Source of the DNA: Saccharina japonica
Taxonomy: Eukaryota; Sar; Phaeophyceae; Laminariales; Laminariaceae
Reading direction: 5' to 3'
NCBI GenBank assembly: GCA_008828725.1
Contig: MEHQ01001352.1
Location: 2,489-66,488, forward strand
Length of the DNA stretch: 64,000 bases
In this document: positions 38,907 through 43,830 of the stretch, piece after piece
Layout: every line of letters begins with the position of its first letter
Numbering within the stretch: position 1 is the first letter of the stretch
The notes under the pieces: model-generated
What the model was told of the DNA's origin: nothing
Database searches by the model: none
The model's input: the letters and a program-made list of their open reading frames with translations, nothing else
Translations under genes and position numbers: made by a program

Positions 38907-38998
38907 CGAACGCCAACCAGCACATGTTTTCGGGGGGAAGCCCTCCGCTCCCCCCGCCCCCTCTTCCGGGGCAGCCTCCTCTTCCTCCGGTACGCTGA
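9867..38998 (+). CDS. SF1: Splicing factor 1 / branchpoint-binding protein (nine exons assembled; 5' end uncertain)
   Basis: Joined exons 9867-11225, 12171-12532, 15257-15386, 30052-30204, 30476-30601, 31882-32063, 34199-34302, 35444-36768 and 38757-38998 give about 1,327 residues once the exon-4 frame break is allowed for. SF1/BBP is a nuclear protein that binds the intron branchpoint sequence during early spliceosome assembly and contacts U2AF. Domain order seen: low-complexity extension; basic stretch plus Trp (U2AF ligand motif); PGMP segment; ERSPSP motif; helix-hairpin segment ending [10 protein letters not shown] domain with GPRG loop; QUA2 ([13 protein letters not shown]); two CCHC knuckles; [12 protein letters not shown]; Pro/Gly/Gln-rich tail. 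All splice phases agree. It is much longer than human SF1 (about 640 residues) because of the N-terminal extension and repeats. The exact first exon and the last exon end are not proven. Confidence 0.93.
11226..12170 (+). other. SF1 intron 1 (945 bp)
   Basis: GTTCGT...TTGACAG. Contains a C-run (about 11335-11370), a family T repeat (11630-11870), two TACCAGGTA motifs (about 11925-11933, 12021-12029), a second C-run (about 12104-12133) and a (GTT)n 3' tract. The C-run lengths are probably unreliable in the assembly. Confidence 0.8.
11630..11870 (+). repeat. Repeat family T, copy 1
   Basis: Shares 'actcgtttgggctgg', 'ttacttgccc', 'ggtggct' and 'ttttcagct' followed by 'ccgggatttcaaggtcaaac' with a copy at about 39745-40060. 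No coding function is recognised. Confidence 0.65.
12171..12532 (+). CDS. SF1: SF1 exon 2: helical block, poly-Ala, basic end
   Basis: Follows acceptor TTGACAG. Reads [20 protein letters not shown] and then RRENPES, continuing the folded-looking block of exon 1, then an Ala/Gly-rich stretch, then [10 protein letters not shown]. The donor GTGACG splits the last Arg codon (2+1 phase). The basic run plus the Trp supplied by exon 3 recreates the KKR...RW ligand motif by which SF1 binds the U2AF homology motif. This is the strongest evidence that exons 1-2 belong to SF1. Confidence 0.8.
12636..12768 (+). repeat. 10-bp minisatellite (GCGTGCTTTT)
   Basis: About 13 copies of gcgtgctttt with occasional gcatgctttt or gcatgcttgt variants, 100 bp inside the intron donor. 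Downstream, 'gcatggggttgtgtatgtgg' plus 'acggaggctttttg' occurs twice (about 12767 and 13003), so the region also carries a partial duplication. Confidence 0.9.
13110..13215. mobile_element. Family M repeat, copy 2 (degenerate)
   Basis: Shares 'gaataggtaaatgtatagg' and the ggaggacca / taggaccgcc ends with the hairpin MITE at 9536. A TACGAAGTA motif lies at about 13214-13222. Confidence 0.5.
13391..13740 (+). repeat. Diverged tandem duplication (about 165-180 bp)
   Basis: Two copies share 'atgtcccgttgt', 'tttattgac/tttatcgac', 'ttttgtccgttggcg' plus 'tgaacggata', 'gttgacgttgaacgg' and 'gatgtgtcagttca'. No coding role is seen. Confidence 0.7.
13995..14110. mobile_element. Hairpin MITE, family M copy 3
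   Basis: Inverted ends: 'ggaccattgtaaataggacc' (left) and 'ggtcctatttacc...ttactatggt' (right). The right arm has a small triplication of ttaccattta. Inverted similarity extends outward through taatacgg / ccgtaata. Confidence 0.75.
14304..14394 (+). mobile_element. Short MITE-like repeat, family U copy 1
   Basis: 'cccttaagaagtggtcccac', 'ggacaaactac', then 'cagttctgaatgggtta'. The ends are imperfect inverted repeats (ccttaagaactgg / cagttctgaatggg). Two more copies are adjacent at 28428-28590. Confidence 0.65.
14690..15180 (+). repeat. P' repeats and four C-tailed tandem units
   Basis: Two P' copies (about 14700-14750 and 14845-14925) are followed by four related units of roughly 70 bp. Each has '(c)cggtact' followed by 'tgtccgttgaatag' and a C-run (at about 14951, 15003, 15071 and 15146). 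The first unit carries TACCAGGTA where its sisters have a plain TA. Confidence 0.75.
15257..15386 (+). CDS. SF1: SF1 exon 3: U2AF-ligand Trp and PGMP segment
   Basis: Acceptor GGTAAAG after a T8 tract. It begins with the split Arg codon then Trp-Ser-Ser, and reads [20 protein letters not shown] to LQMRLQQ before donor GTGAGA (phase 0). The Trp after the basic run and the PGMP...LT/LS-x-EQ pattern match the start of animal and plant SF1 (SRW...PGMP...GLTxEQ). Confidence 0.92.
15655..15800 (+). repeat. Minisatellite, atgccttagaggggcaaaaac type
   Basis: About six copies of a 24-30 bp unit containing catgccttagagggg and aaaac. Before it, 15387-15650 holds a T20 run and nothing recognisable. Confidence 0.8.
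16085..16900 (+). repeat. GATC-rich satellite running into a family Q copy
   Basis: From 16085 to about 16760 a roughly 55-60 bp unit repeats ('agatcatctagatcctaac' plus either 'acgtcggacagatcacgatc' or 'cggccgttatgatatcacg'). At 16750 it passes directly into a family Q element. The cggccgttatga stretch is the 5' flank of Q copies elsewhere, so the satellite looks like amplified Q sequence. Confidence 0.8.
17170..17265 (+). repeat. Family Q, partial copy
   Basis: 'ggttggtacggctcccaccg' followed by 'cacata' and 'catacagatcaggga' corresponds to the 3' half of family Q. The surrounding 16900-17620 shows no gene. Confidence 0.5.
17623..17855 (+). repeat. Repeat family P, long copy
   Basis: Begins 'gaagctgtcgtccatatgca', continues 'ggatgcagctcaccctccat', 'cctggttggtgaaaaccc', 'ctccgtcccggcattgtagg' and 'tctatggtcatatgacta', and ends 'gagtacacccccccc'. 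The copy at 29035-29290 has the same length; other copies lack the first half. Confidence 0.8.
17960..18310 (+). repeat. Degenerate gagtactg/gagcagtac repeats
   Basis: A weak tandem structure of about 60-75 bp units containing 'ctgggagtgtgagtagtactg' or 'ccgggaacgtgagcaagtac'. No coding role is seen. Confidence 0.55.
18718..18815 (+). repeat. Family R copy with TACCAGGTA insertion
   Basis: A-run then 'ggctgtgagatcgaggatat' and 'cgtcgaaactca' + TACCAGG + 'tatttgcaagc'. The inverted copy at 1905-2042 reads actcatatttgcaagc without the 7 bp. Confidence 0.75.
19074..19400 (+). CDS. hAT-derived gene, 5' exon (start unresolved)
   Basis: The frame opens after a stop at 19071 and reads [12 protein letters not shown], a low-complexity linker, then [18 protein letters not shown] before the donor. 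In another frame the same DNA reads [13 protein letters not shown], resembling the end of a BED zinc finger (S-N-L-x-x-H-L). This suggests either a one-base frame break or a mis-set exon start. No Cys-x-x-Cys half was found upstream. Confidence 0.55.
19074..24581 (+). CDS. hAT-transposase-derived gene nested in SF1 intron 3
   Basis: Two exons join in phase 0: about 19074-19400 (donor GTGAGA) and 21534-24581 (acceptor CCTTGCAG). The junction gives [20 protein letters not shown], the hAT N-terminal pattern (x-QPF-S-x-VE-x-x-x-F). Further hAT landmarks in one open frame: [10 protein letters not shown] (21795), [17 protein letters not shown] (from about 21986), [10 protein letters not shown] (22131), [12 protein letters not shown] (22938), [17 protein letters not shown] (about 23680) and the C-terminal dimerisation block [20 protein letters not shown] (24267), with a closing [12 protein letters not shown]. 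hAT enzymes are nuclear DDE transposases. Here the expected catalytic Asp positions read Asn (21696) and Gly/Ala (about 22041), and the C-terminal SER-FS stretch is replaced by PLEVKE. It may be domesticated or a decaying element. The upstream BED finger is not resolved. Confidence 0.8.
19490..20097. repeat. 600-bp near-perfect palindrome in the hAT gene intron
   Basis: Arms of about 300 bp (19490-19790 and 19797-20097) around a 6-bp centre, 'tacgtt' at 19791-19796. For example 'actcgacatctatccctagc' on the left pairs with 'gctagggataggtgtcgagt' on the right; the (GGT)n tract on the left pairs with the (ACC)n tract on the right. It sits wholly within the intron 19401-21533 and would fold into a long hairpin in the transcript. 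Confidence 0.9.
20190..20385 (+). repeat. Repeat family V, copy 1
   Basis: 'acaatggttggtgtcc', 'atgcaaggagtcgt', 'ggcaacgtgat' and 'tacccgtacggctgggcgtt' match 32880-33020 ('acaatggttggtgtcc', 'atgcaaggaatcgt', 'agcaacgtgat', 'tacccgcacttctgggccct'). Same orientation. No function is known. Confidence 0.6.
21355..21485 (+). repeat. Family P copy ahead of the hAT 3' exon
   Basis: 'gacgttctccgtcccggcac', 'gggatgcgagagtctatggtc', 'gagtaccccccccc'. Its C-tail lies 50 bp upstream of the acceptor at 21533. An undetermined base at 21372 interrupts the preceding C-run. Confidence 0.75.
21534..24581 (+). CDS. hAT-derived gene, 3' exon (1,015 codons)
   Basis: Begins ACG GTC GAG after a CT-rich tract ending CCTTGCAG and ends TAG at 24579-24581. 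The long ORF continues 5' to 21249, but codons before 21534 come from a family P repeat, which argues against that start. Insertions of poly-Ser, poly-Gly and Ala-rich stretches separate the hAT blocks; they are expanded beyond normal hAT length (about 600-700 residues). Antisense ORFs here are GC-driven shadows. Confidence 0.75.
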   Translation, partial: TVESVLFKNMVRAIHGTAAVPTRQGVVAALRKAKADVGAKTTALLAGEHACIAANSRASSSSSSSSARRGGDGGAQTSLTISLITKAWKFVTLPVECDESGRDGGSDGDTATAEGARGESERLVAAGEASYSEPKRLVTAEEEALEGRVQAVVEKHCLQGRVTAVVVTAGAEGGQPSRPGGVEMGGGALAEAKGVGGVAHVSCCSARLGRTAVVLLDAPPVKRVLCRARDMDLRHARSSEPVDIDAPESEAPESGAPESEAVIARVRVATAAAAVALAKAKPMSKQVANAKANAKSKASAEFSLDGAPASSNEMAVEAAEVSVSVGEALSGTKEMALSADEATAAAGGTGAAPSGSGEVPLGAEAEVIRSGALSSVKEVIHNETVAAATAPTPISAAVAAAAVAVTLPTPVAAATAPAVASTSLTFNPALSSDEEGGQVAGVGGAPAVVVVAEDAAAAAVSASSASAGNWLSTYGMVARLLALKKAIAKREEQEAGVEDTEEGWVALLSGEDWAVLSLVVTVLEPFAAARERLDGARYVSGSMVVPAVFDLRASLRVVVDSLVTGSGGGGGGGGGAAGDDGGDDDGLLLRAAKEKVLPAVLALQTHFCDCWGDYGSDMLGTVKSDAGGGKDVSNNGTGINGEGGVEEEEEGEGEGGEDSLNSANVSGKPQGKPQPVPQTQTQPHPQPVLDRGEGSGGQRQHEPQSGLGGFGLLRVLATALDPRTKALYGIEDEDKPKVWELVLEETLKIAHQARKQRSSARASKAGFSPEAAVGTAAGAAAAAVAAVVPAAAALGPPSRKRPRFSAGGEVTAAAAAKSDPPSTGVVAGGGGGGGRGCGVGVESSTVSGGLVAKLVQQELEAFRAADCLEIFTGGGGGGGRDGGGGGEGVSTIFAEVRGGGGDGEGDAKAYLNPLEWWRSRSAEFPNLANLARRVLAVPATLTPLEVKENEGAGLGSPRDGDIASGGGDNASKGPSFDVLSREEVELPILLRRSWERLEGWEASNVAAASSGASQL
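24582..25210 (+). repeat. Three decayed tandem copies of the hAT gene 3' end
   Basis: The last coding stretch ('gagctgcccatcctgcttcg' to 'ctgtccgcggctggcg', about 24480-24600) recurs in weaker form at about 24690-24830, 24950-25050 and 25098-25210. Each has 'gagct...ctgc', 'cttcgccgctcg', 'gagagag' and '(t)gtccgcggctggc'. The spacers hold AGATC-rich satellite bits. Confidence 0.7.
25570..25870. repeat. Palindromic ttatcacctgggtgataa motif and (TA)n microsatellite
   Basis: 'ttatcacctgggtgataa' (about 25589-25606) is followed by 'ccacccagggtgatac'. A (TA)n block at 25760-25852 is interrupted by CAGGA and by a TACTTCGTA motif (about 25820-25828). No gene is supported between 25210 and 25960 apart from a (CTG)n run at 25268-25290. 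Confidence 0.6.
25970..26240 (+). repeat. 43-46 bp tandem repeat, gtccgtggctggccgggct type
   Basis: Five or six units: 'gagtccgt(g)gctggc', 'cgggct(a)a', 'gctttaccat'. Its gtccg(c/t)ggctggc core resembles the tail of the decayed hAT 3' copies, so it may be derived from them. 26240-26960 shows no feature. Confidence 0.75.
26960..28150. other. CAG/CTG-rich stretch, then featureless spacer
   Basis: Short (CAG)n and (CTG)n runs at 26985-27005 and 27395-27435, the latter a palindrome 'gctgctgctacagcagcagc'. No conserved frame. 27480-28150 holds nothing I recognise. Confidence 0.5.
28153..28362. mobile_element. Hairpin MITE (about 210 bp)
   Basis: Near-complete inverted repeat: 'ttcattggtcaacac(a)cgc' and 'accagcaccaaa' on the left pair with 'tttggtgctggtgcgagtgt' and 'tgaccaatgaa' on the right. 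Flanking arms 'caatttggga' / 'tcccaaattg' and gcccccactaacgag / ttcgttaaaacgggccc. The GGGCCC-type end recalls the Harbinger-like ends of the element at 3309. A clear target duplication is not visible. Confidence 0.75.
28428..28590 (+). mobile_element. Family U, two adjacent copies
   Basis: Both read '(c)cttaagaac(t/c)ggtccc', 'ggggacaaactacttggaat' and 'ttctgaa(t)ggg'. They share the ttaa between them, so they may be tandem insertions at TTAA. The remaining 28590-29030 is featureless. Confidence 0.65.
29035..29545 (+). repeat. Family P array: one long copy and two partial ones
   Basis: Long copy 29035-29290, P'-type unit 29310-29355, third copy 29415-29545. All are in the SF1 sense orientation, with C-tails at about 29275 and 29526. 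Confidence 0.75.
29640..29875 (+). repeat. Family Q copy
   Basis: 'agatcatctacagatccca', 'ccgttatgaagtgctgtgca', 'ggatctgcatgatacagatcc', 'cccacccggaagcatgagct', then an AGATC tail. Confidence 0.75.
30052..30204 (+). CDS. SF1: SF1 exon 4: SPSP motif and helix, with a frame break in a C11 run
   Basis: Acceptor ACGGATAG after a CT-rich tract. Reads [27 protein letters not shown] up to the C11 run at 30122-30132. After it the conserved frame is one base off: [20 protein letters not shown], then NKER and the split Thr codon before GTGAGT. Both halves match SF1 (the RSPSPxP-Y-D-x-x-G-x-R-x-N-x-R pattern). A run of 9 or 12 C would restore a single frame, so an assembly or homopolymer error is more likely than a real lesion. 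Confidence 0.88.
30205..30475 (+). other. SF1 intron 4 (271 bp)
   Basis: GTGAGT...TCCCCAG. Contains (GTT)n at 30229-30254 and a C-rich tract with ccctaaccctaacccc (about 30383), resembling telomere-type repeat by composition. Confidence 0.85.
30476..30601 (+). CDS. SF1: SF1 exon 5: entry to the KH domain
   Basis: Reads [20 protein letters not shown] then [12 protein letters not shown] and YPGYNFI, splitting the Gly codon before GTGGGG. It matches SF1 residues just before the KH domain (LNPxFKPPADY...IP...YPxxNFxG). Confidence 0.95.
30660..30990 (-). mobile_element. tRNA-derived SINE, copy A
   Basis: Minus strand: the head has A-box-like TGGTCTAACTGG and B-box GGTTCGATTCT at tRNA-like spacing. 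The body reads 'ggtttttattctcaaatgac', 'ctgaaatcttctcgcgataa' and 'ggatctgagttacgacta', ending in a poly-A tail (T19 on the plus strand, about 30659-30677). A TACCTGGTA motif touches its head side (30984-30992). Confidence 0.85.
31115..31440 (+). mobile_element. tRNA-derived SINE, copy B
   Basis: Head 'gtcgccccggtggttcaaca' then 'ggtaacca', B-box GGTTCGAGTCT; body 'gatttttattctcaaatgac' and 'atcttctcgcgataaaaatg'; tail 'gataataaatgggatggaaa'. It faces copy A head to head with about 125 bp between them. A TACCTGGTA follows the tail (31444-31452). Confidence 0.85.
31882..32063 (+). CDS. SF1: SF1 exon 6: KH domain core
   Basis: Completes the split Gly and reads [20 protein letters not shown] then [12 protein letters not shown] and [16 protein letters not shown], ending in phase 0 at GTGTGC. 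The GPRG loop and RGKGSVKEG are the RNA-contacting signature of the SF1/STAR KH fold that reads the branchpoint. Confidence 0.97.
32395..32660 (-). repeat. Family Q copy (inverted)
   Basis: 'gctgggagccgtatagcc', 'catgtttcctggattggatc', 'tgtaccatgcagatcctgca', then gatgatctagatcttgatctgt-type repeats. It is the one Q copy inside SF1 that is antisense. Confidence 0.7.
32815..33020 (+). repeat. Repeat family V, copy 2
   Basis: Matches 20190-20385 through 'acaatggttggtgtccg', 'atgcaaggaatcgt', 'gcaacgtgat' and 'acccgcacttctgggc'. Confidence 0.6.
33050..34085 (+). repeat. Roughly 20-bp minisatellite (ggtcccttatatcccttaaa), interrupted by SINE C
   Basis: About 12 units at 33050-33305 and about 20 at 33655-34085. 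The unit mutates between ttaaaaggtccc, ttgaaatgtccc and ttacaaggtccc. One unit at 33785-33810 carries a TACCTGG insertion, and another lies at the SINE boundary (33651-33659). Confidence 0.9.
33305..33648 (-). mobile_element. tRNA-derived SINE, copy C
   Basis: The minus-strand head reads 'accggtcgcgccggtaggct' then 'aacaggtaacca', B-box region GAGTTCGAGCCCC; the body matches copies A and B; the T-rich end on the plus strand is at 33305-33325. It is inserted in the minisatellite. Confidence 0.8.
34199..34302 (+). CDS. SF1: SF1 exon 7: QUA2 helix
   Basis: Reads [20 protein letters not shown] then [14 protein letters not shown] and the first two bases of an Arg codon before GTATGA. QxxQLRELAxxNGTLR is the QUA2 extension that, with KH, binds the branchpoint RNA. 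Confidence 0.96.
34630..34930 (+). repeat. Family Q copy with (agatcatac)n tail
   Basis: 'gtgcatagtacagatcctac', 'ggcaacatgagctagatcat', then six or seven agatcatac units to about 34880. Confidence 0.75.
35285..35405 (+). repeat. Family P copy before the SF1 exon 8 acceptor
   Basis: 'gtcggtgaaaacccgacatg', 'gcattgtagggatgcgaggg', 'tctatggtcatacgact'; its C-tail (35394-35405) continues into the CT-rich tract of the 3' splice site at 35443. Confidence 0.75.
35444..36768 (+). CDS. SF1: SF1 exon 8: two zinc knuckles, then Gly/Pro/Gln-rich region
   Basis: Completes Arg, then [19 protein letters not shown] and [15 protein letters not shown]: two CCHC knuckles, as in plant and yeast BBP (animal SF1 has one). 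Then [16 protein letters not shown], a poly-Gly run (about 35767-35830), [10 protein letters not shown], Pro-rich segments and long Gln tracts (36430-36660). It ends GAGG before GTAAAT. The knuckles add RNA-backbone affinity; the tail probably binds splicing partners (inference). Confidence 0.96.
36769..38756 (+). other. SF1 intron 8 (2.0 kb)
   Basis: GTAAAT...CCAGCAG. A T-rich start, a Q copy (36960-37215), then sequence without recognisable features, ending in a C-rich cccaacccc/ccctaac tract (38510-38735) that serves as the pyrimidine tract. Confidence 0.8.
36960..37215 (+). repeat. Family Q copy
   Basis: 'tctagatcatctagatccta', 'tgccgttatgggatcttgcg', 'ggaaacatgtctctagatca', 'tcggcaacatgagctagatc'. 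Confidence 0.7.
38757..38998 (+). CDS. SF1: SF1 exon 9: Pro/Gln-rich C-terminus
   Basis: Continues [24 protein letters not shown], a Gln10 run, and [18 protein letters not shown], then TGA at 38996-38998. CCG|GTACGC at 38989 could instead be a donor to a further exon, in which case the tail is longer. The Pro-rich ending is typical of SF1 C-termini. Confidence 0.8.
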
Positions 38999-38999
38999 T

Positions 39000-39740
39000 T
39001 TTGCCACCGATTTTTGGTTATTTTGTGTTGATTTTGTTGTGTTTCCTGTTTCCTGTTTGTTTGTTTGTTTGTTTGTTTGTTTTTTTTCTCTTTCCGTTTC
39101 GTTCTTATTTTTTTCTTCTTCAGTTTTTTTTTGTTTTTTTGTTTTTGTTATTTTGTTGTGTTATCGATCGGATTTAGTTGTTTATTTAGTTGTTGCTGTT
39201 TTCTTTTTCGTTGATGTTTTTTTGTTTTGTTCTGTTATTCTTCGGTGGTTGTACCGTGTTTGTTTCCTGTGGTGTTGCCATGTCTGTAAATTCGTGTAGT
39301 TGTGTGTATTTTTACCGTGGTCGCATCATGTTAAAAATATGCATAGAATGTTTTCGTGTTTTTTTCTTTTCCTGCGGCGATATTTTTTTTGTTCTGTCCG
39401 TAAGTTCTTGGGAGGATGGTTTTGTTGCTGTTGTTTGTATACCAGGTATTTGTTGAAGAAATAAATGGCGTAATTTTATGAAAAAGTAGTAAGCTTTGAA
39501 AAAATCATCGAATTCTAACCTAAAGGGTGTCCTAAGCTTTTTGCACTCTCTCTCCTCGTGGTCTCAGGCTATGTGCACGCGGAAAAGTCGACCTTCGCAC
39601 GCGAAAGGGACCCATGCCTAATGGGTGACGTATTGAGGAATCATTTTTGAACACTTGTGTTTTTTGCGTGCTTGTGATTTTGCGCAGGCCAGGTTTTTGT
39701 TGACGCGAAGGCTAAGGAACAGTCGTGCTTCGACCGACGG
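39000..39740. other. T-rich 3' flank of SF1
   Basis: Long (gttt)n and T-rich tract to about 39400, consistent with a 3' UTR, a downstream intron or flank. A TACCAGGTA lies at about 39440-39448. No coding feature. Confidence 0.4.
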
Positions 39741-39744
39741 ACTA

Positions 39745-40062
39745 TGTACCGCAAGAGGCCTACTTTTATATACGAACTTGTTCTTTTTTGTATAGAACTA
39801 ACTATAAACTCGTTTGGGCTGGTCGGTGTTGCTTGCCCGGTTACTTGCCCCGGTGGCTCGAACGTACTTTTGTTTGGCCTTCAAAACTTTTTTTTTTGGT
39901 ATTTAATAGTTTTCGCCCCCTCCCGATGGCCACGTACGAGTATGCGTAGCTATTGGCACGAGGAACGGACGCCTACTACTGCTGATGGTGTTGTCCCTTT
40001 TCAGCTTTTCCGTCACCCCCTGGATTTCAAGCCAACCACAATCCAGAACGGGAACCGTGTTC
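39745..40062 (+). repeat. Repeat family T, copy 2
   Basis: 'aaactcgtttgggctggtcg', 'cccggttacttgcccc', 'ggtggct', 'cccttttcagct', 'ccctggatttcaag' followed by 'aaccacaatcc' parallel the intron-1 copy. Confidence 0.65.
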
Positions 40063-40284
40063 ATGTATGTAGACGTTCTTGTCCTTTTTTGTTCTTGCCA
40101 TTTTTTGGCGTTTTAGTTTCCGGCGACTCCCAACGTGTCTCGATAGTTTGCGTTGTGTGTTTTTTTTTATTTTATTTTTTTTGTGCGTTTTGGTTTTGCG
40201 GTGGCTCGAGCGTACCTTGCGTGCCTCGCTTTTTTTTCGCTTCTTGGCGTTCCCGTTTAAGGTTGTTCCGGTAGAAATAAATCC

Positions 40285-40650
40285 CCCCCCACTCTCTCTC
40301 TCTCTCTGCCTGGTTGGTGAAAAACCCAACGTGCTCCGTCCCGGCATTGTAGGGGTGCGAGGGTCTATGGTCATACGACTGCGGCCGTGCACGATATGAG
40401 TACACCCCCCCCCCACTCCCTCTCTCGCCCCTTTTCCACTTTTTGTCCTGACCAACCCTGACCCTCCTTTATCATCCTCACTTTGGTCTAACACTTTTTC
40501 GATCCGACGGCATTAACCCTATTCACCTTTTATCCTCCCCATTTTAGTCTAACACTTTTCCGATCCGACCGCATTAACCCTACTCACCTTTTATCCTCCC
40601 CATTTTGGTCTAACACTTTTCCAATCCGGCGGTCTAACCCTATTTATGGC
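40285..40650 (+). repeat. Family P copy followed by a 64-bp tandem triplet
   Basis: P copy 40305-40415 with C-tail, preceded by a (CT)n run. Then three units (about 40468, 40532 and 40596) of 'atcctccccattttagtcta' followed by 'acacttttccgatccga' and 'cattaaccctattcacc'. Confidence 0.85.
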
Positions 40651-40934
40651 CGACGTGATCGCCGTAGCCTTTTTGATTTCACCCTTTTTGTTGTTGTTGC
40701 CTCAACCGCATGCCACCTGCAGGGGGAAGATTCCGTGCGCTGTGGTTTTGCTAGGAATTCAGACGCAAATCGTCTCCCGCTTTACTCTTCGAAGAGGGCG
40801 CGATGGTTTTCTGGGCTGGAGCTCATGATGTCCTAACCCCCCAACCCCTCCCCTCACTCTTTCTCCCTCTCTCCCTCTTGTTGGCATTTTGGCGATGTTA
40901 CGGTTGGACTTTTGGCGATTATGTGTTTATAGAA

Positions 40935-41015
40935 AATAAAAACAACAGCTGAGAGATGGAGGATTTCGTCGAAACTTATCTTCGCAAGCTGTTTGCGATA
41001 CGTCGATCGCGATAT
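40935..41015 (+). repeat. Family R copy
   Basis: 'acaacagctgagagatggag', 'gatttcgtcgaaacttat', 'cttcgcaagctg'. There is no TACCAGGTA at the homologous site. Confidence 0.65.
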
Positions 41016-41224
41016 ATGTATGTCCTGTAAACCTGCGGCGGATCATACTGATCTTTTAAAGCTATGAAGAGGATGTCGACCGATTCTTAAAAAGTTTTTC
41101 ACCTAGGTTTTCGTGTGGACTAACACACATGAACACGGCAAGCAGCAGAGCCCAAGGTATATAGGCTTTGACGCATTGATCTTACTTCCAAAATATGGCC
41201 CCTCATATATGGCGGAGGGGCCGG

Positions 41225-41575
41225 CCCTAATCCCTATTAATAGTACAGTTATTAATATTAGTATTAGTAGCGGTATTAGTAGTACAAACAGTAGCAGTAT
41301 AGAGTAGTAACAGTAACAGTAGTAGCAGCAGTATGTATATTTGTAGTAGTAGCAGTAGTAGCAGTAGTATTAGTATTGATACTGTAGTAGTAGCAACAAC
41401 ATGAAGTGCAACAACACTATAGCAGCTGTAAATTAAAAAAGAGCAGAGAGCAAGGACTGCTGTAGATGGTCCGGTCAATAAATGTGATATGGGCGTACTC
41501 ATTTGTATTTGTTGTCTGCCTTGGTGGTCATTTGACCCATTGACCACGCATCACATGTATCCCTTTCGAGACGGA
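41225..41575. repeat. AGT/AGC microsatellite and inverted P' copy
   Basis: (agt)n/(agc)n tract 41240-41400. Then 'ggtggtcatttgacccattg' and 'accacgcatc...cctttcgagacgg' at about 41500-41575, the reverse of P'. Confidence 0.7.
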
Positions 41576-42419
41576 GGTATGGGGGTTGTAATTACGTAAA
41601 ATTCACAAAAAAAAGGACCGCAATATGGTAGCAGTACATAACAGTACCAGCAGCAGTATTACGCACCAGGTACACATACAGCTATACCTTGTATCACACG
41701 GGTGATAACACAACACACCCCCTCAAACGATTCACAGGCTGATCTTCTCGACAACGGGAAAGGCGGAAACGCCGAACGATGCTTCTATTGGAAAACCTCG
41801 TCGCATATTCCCCCCGCAAAATCTACCACTGCAGCAGTTCCGCACGAAGGTTTTCTGGACATGGCACACTTTTCTTTTGCTCTTCACATTTTCTCCCGCA
41901 AAGTCTACGACATCGTAGTACTATTAATAGCAAGTTAACGAAGTATGCATGTATGATTTCACACCCAGAAGATCCAGTCAGTCCGCACAGGGCCACCCTG
42001 TCCTTATGAACGTAAGGATGTTCGCTGGACGGCACTTTTTTGTTTTTCGTACTTGGTATGTGGTATATACGAGTATCTGCAAGATGTAGTCGCGTTCATG
42101 AAAAAAAAAAAAGTGAAAATCAACGAAACAATCGAGTCAGAAAACAGCGCAGTCAGTACACGCAGTAAGCAGATTACTACCGTTTCTACGTTGTGAATTT
42201 TGCAATGCGTTTATTTTTGTGCGGCCCCCTTTTTGTAGAAGTTGTTTTCGCATTTAAAAATAGTTGGTTTCGCATTTTTTTTTTCAAGGTGGTCTTCATA
42301 ACTTTTCCCTCCCAAGACTGTATTGGCGGGGTCACAAATTCACTTTTGACCAATCGAAGTCTCTGCACCCCGGCACTACCACAAATCTGTGTCTGGTTCC
42401 AAGAAGTTCATCCAACCTG

Positions 42420-42560
42420 CATGATCTTGTAGGACGTACCAGGTATTTTCCGGATTGGGGCTTGTGCTGTACATATCCTGTACAGCATCTCATAACGGCC
42501 GATTAGGATTTGGATGATCTCGATTATCTGTGATCTGTAGATGATCTGCCCGGCGTGTGA
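42420..42560 (-). repeat. Family Q copy (inverted, partial) with TACCAGGTA
   Basis: 'gtaggacg' + TACCAGGTA + 'ttttccggattgggg', 'gctgtacatatcctgtacag' and 'cataacggccgattagga'. The spacer 41580-42420 holds nothing recognised beyond a 'atcacacgggtgataacac' motif at about 41693. Confidence 0.6.
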
Positions 42561-43004
42561 AATCTTTCACAAATCCAAAAACAAAACTACTCGAATACGC
42601 TTGATGTTCGTTCCAAATCGTGCGTGTATTTGGAAATATCTCATGCTGCACGTTTTGTTGTAACGTTTATGCGGGTTTCCATCGATTGTCATGGCGTTTC
42701 TCGACCTTTCTAGTTACTATCGTGGTAGACTATCCCGTATAAAGGAGCAGTACTTTGCCCCTGTTGGAAAAAAATCTGCAAGTAGAATTGGGCTCAATCG
42801 TTTTGACAGCAGTACGAATTTTATTAATAGACGTAAATGTAAATAGAAACTGCTTAAATAACACGTGTTCTGTCTCTATAATGGGTAAAATCAAAGGCCG
42901 TACGATCTTGATGTGATTGGTTGCGAAGAATATCGCCCCCGCATCCGCCGACATGCTCGTGGACGCTTTACCCGGCGGATTGGTAAAAAACTTAAAGCTT
43001 AAGC

Positions 43005-43145
43005 TTTCCACACTTCCACGTTAAGATACGCTCGTCACACTCCCACGTTAAGATTCACGTTTAAGATCTCACGTTTAAGATATATCCTCACCACACTCCC
43101 ACTTTTAAGATAATCTCACCACATTTACACTTCAAGATACATATG
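43005..43145 (+). repeat. Degenerate repeats, cacttccacgttaagata type
   Basis: Five or six loose units with 'cac(a)ctcccacgttaagat' or 'cacgtttaagat'. 42560-43005 is featureless. Confidence 0.6.
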
Positions 43146-43429
43146 TGCATACCAGGTACGTATCGGTTCAGTTTAACCCGTCGCTCCCGTTGCGACGGCA
43201 GAAGCGGCTGCTGGTACCACGGGCAGGTGAATATGTTGACCCGACCGGATGGTGCAATCCCCGACTTCGTCACTTGCTGTATGTGTGACCCTTGTGAGGT
43301 CCTTTTCTGGAGTTTAAGCCCCCTGCTTTTTTTTCTAAACACTCGTGGTTTTCTGTTTCAAATCTTGTTTTTTATATACCCCTCGACTTGTGGTTTTCTT
43401 TTCAAGCTGTTGTGTTGTTTAAAAAAAAA

Positions 43430-43830
43430 CTCTTGAAACTTTTGGAGCTTGTAAAGTTTTTAAAGTTGTGTTTATTTTTGTAAAACCTCGTGGATTAAGT
43501 AGTTAAGACCTTTTTGTGTGTTTTTGCAAAACCGCTGTAGGCTTAAAGGGATTCAAATTCCTTGTGGGACTTGAAAACCGTTTAGTTTCTTGTTTTTAAC
43601 GCATGTAAACGTTTTGTGCGTTTAGTTAAACCCTTGCTCAAAACAAAAAGTACCCTTGTGTTTAAAACAAAATAGCTTGTGGGGTCTAAAATCTAAAATC
43701 CTTGTGGGGTTCAACTTGCGCGGTTCTTGGTGGGTTTTAGAAATACTCTTGTGTTAAAAAAACAGTGTGGGGGTTGAAACTTTTGTAATGTTCAAAACAG
43801 GGTTCAAAACCTTTGTGGAATTTAAGACGA
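43430..43830 (+). repeat. Degenerate repeats, cttgtgg-gttaaaacc type
   Basis: A loose array of about 25-50 bp units containing 'cttgtgg(ggt)' and 'aaaacc' or 'tttaaaac'. 43830-44920 has no supported gene. Confidence 0.5.
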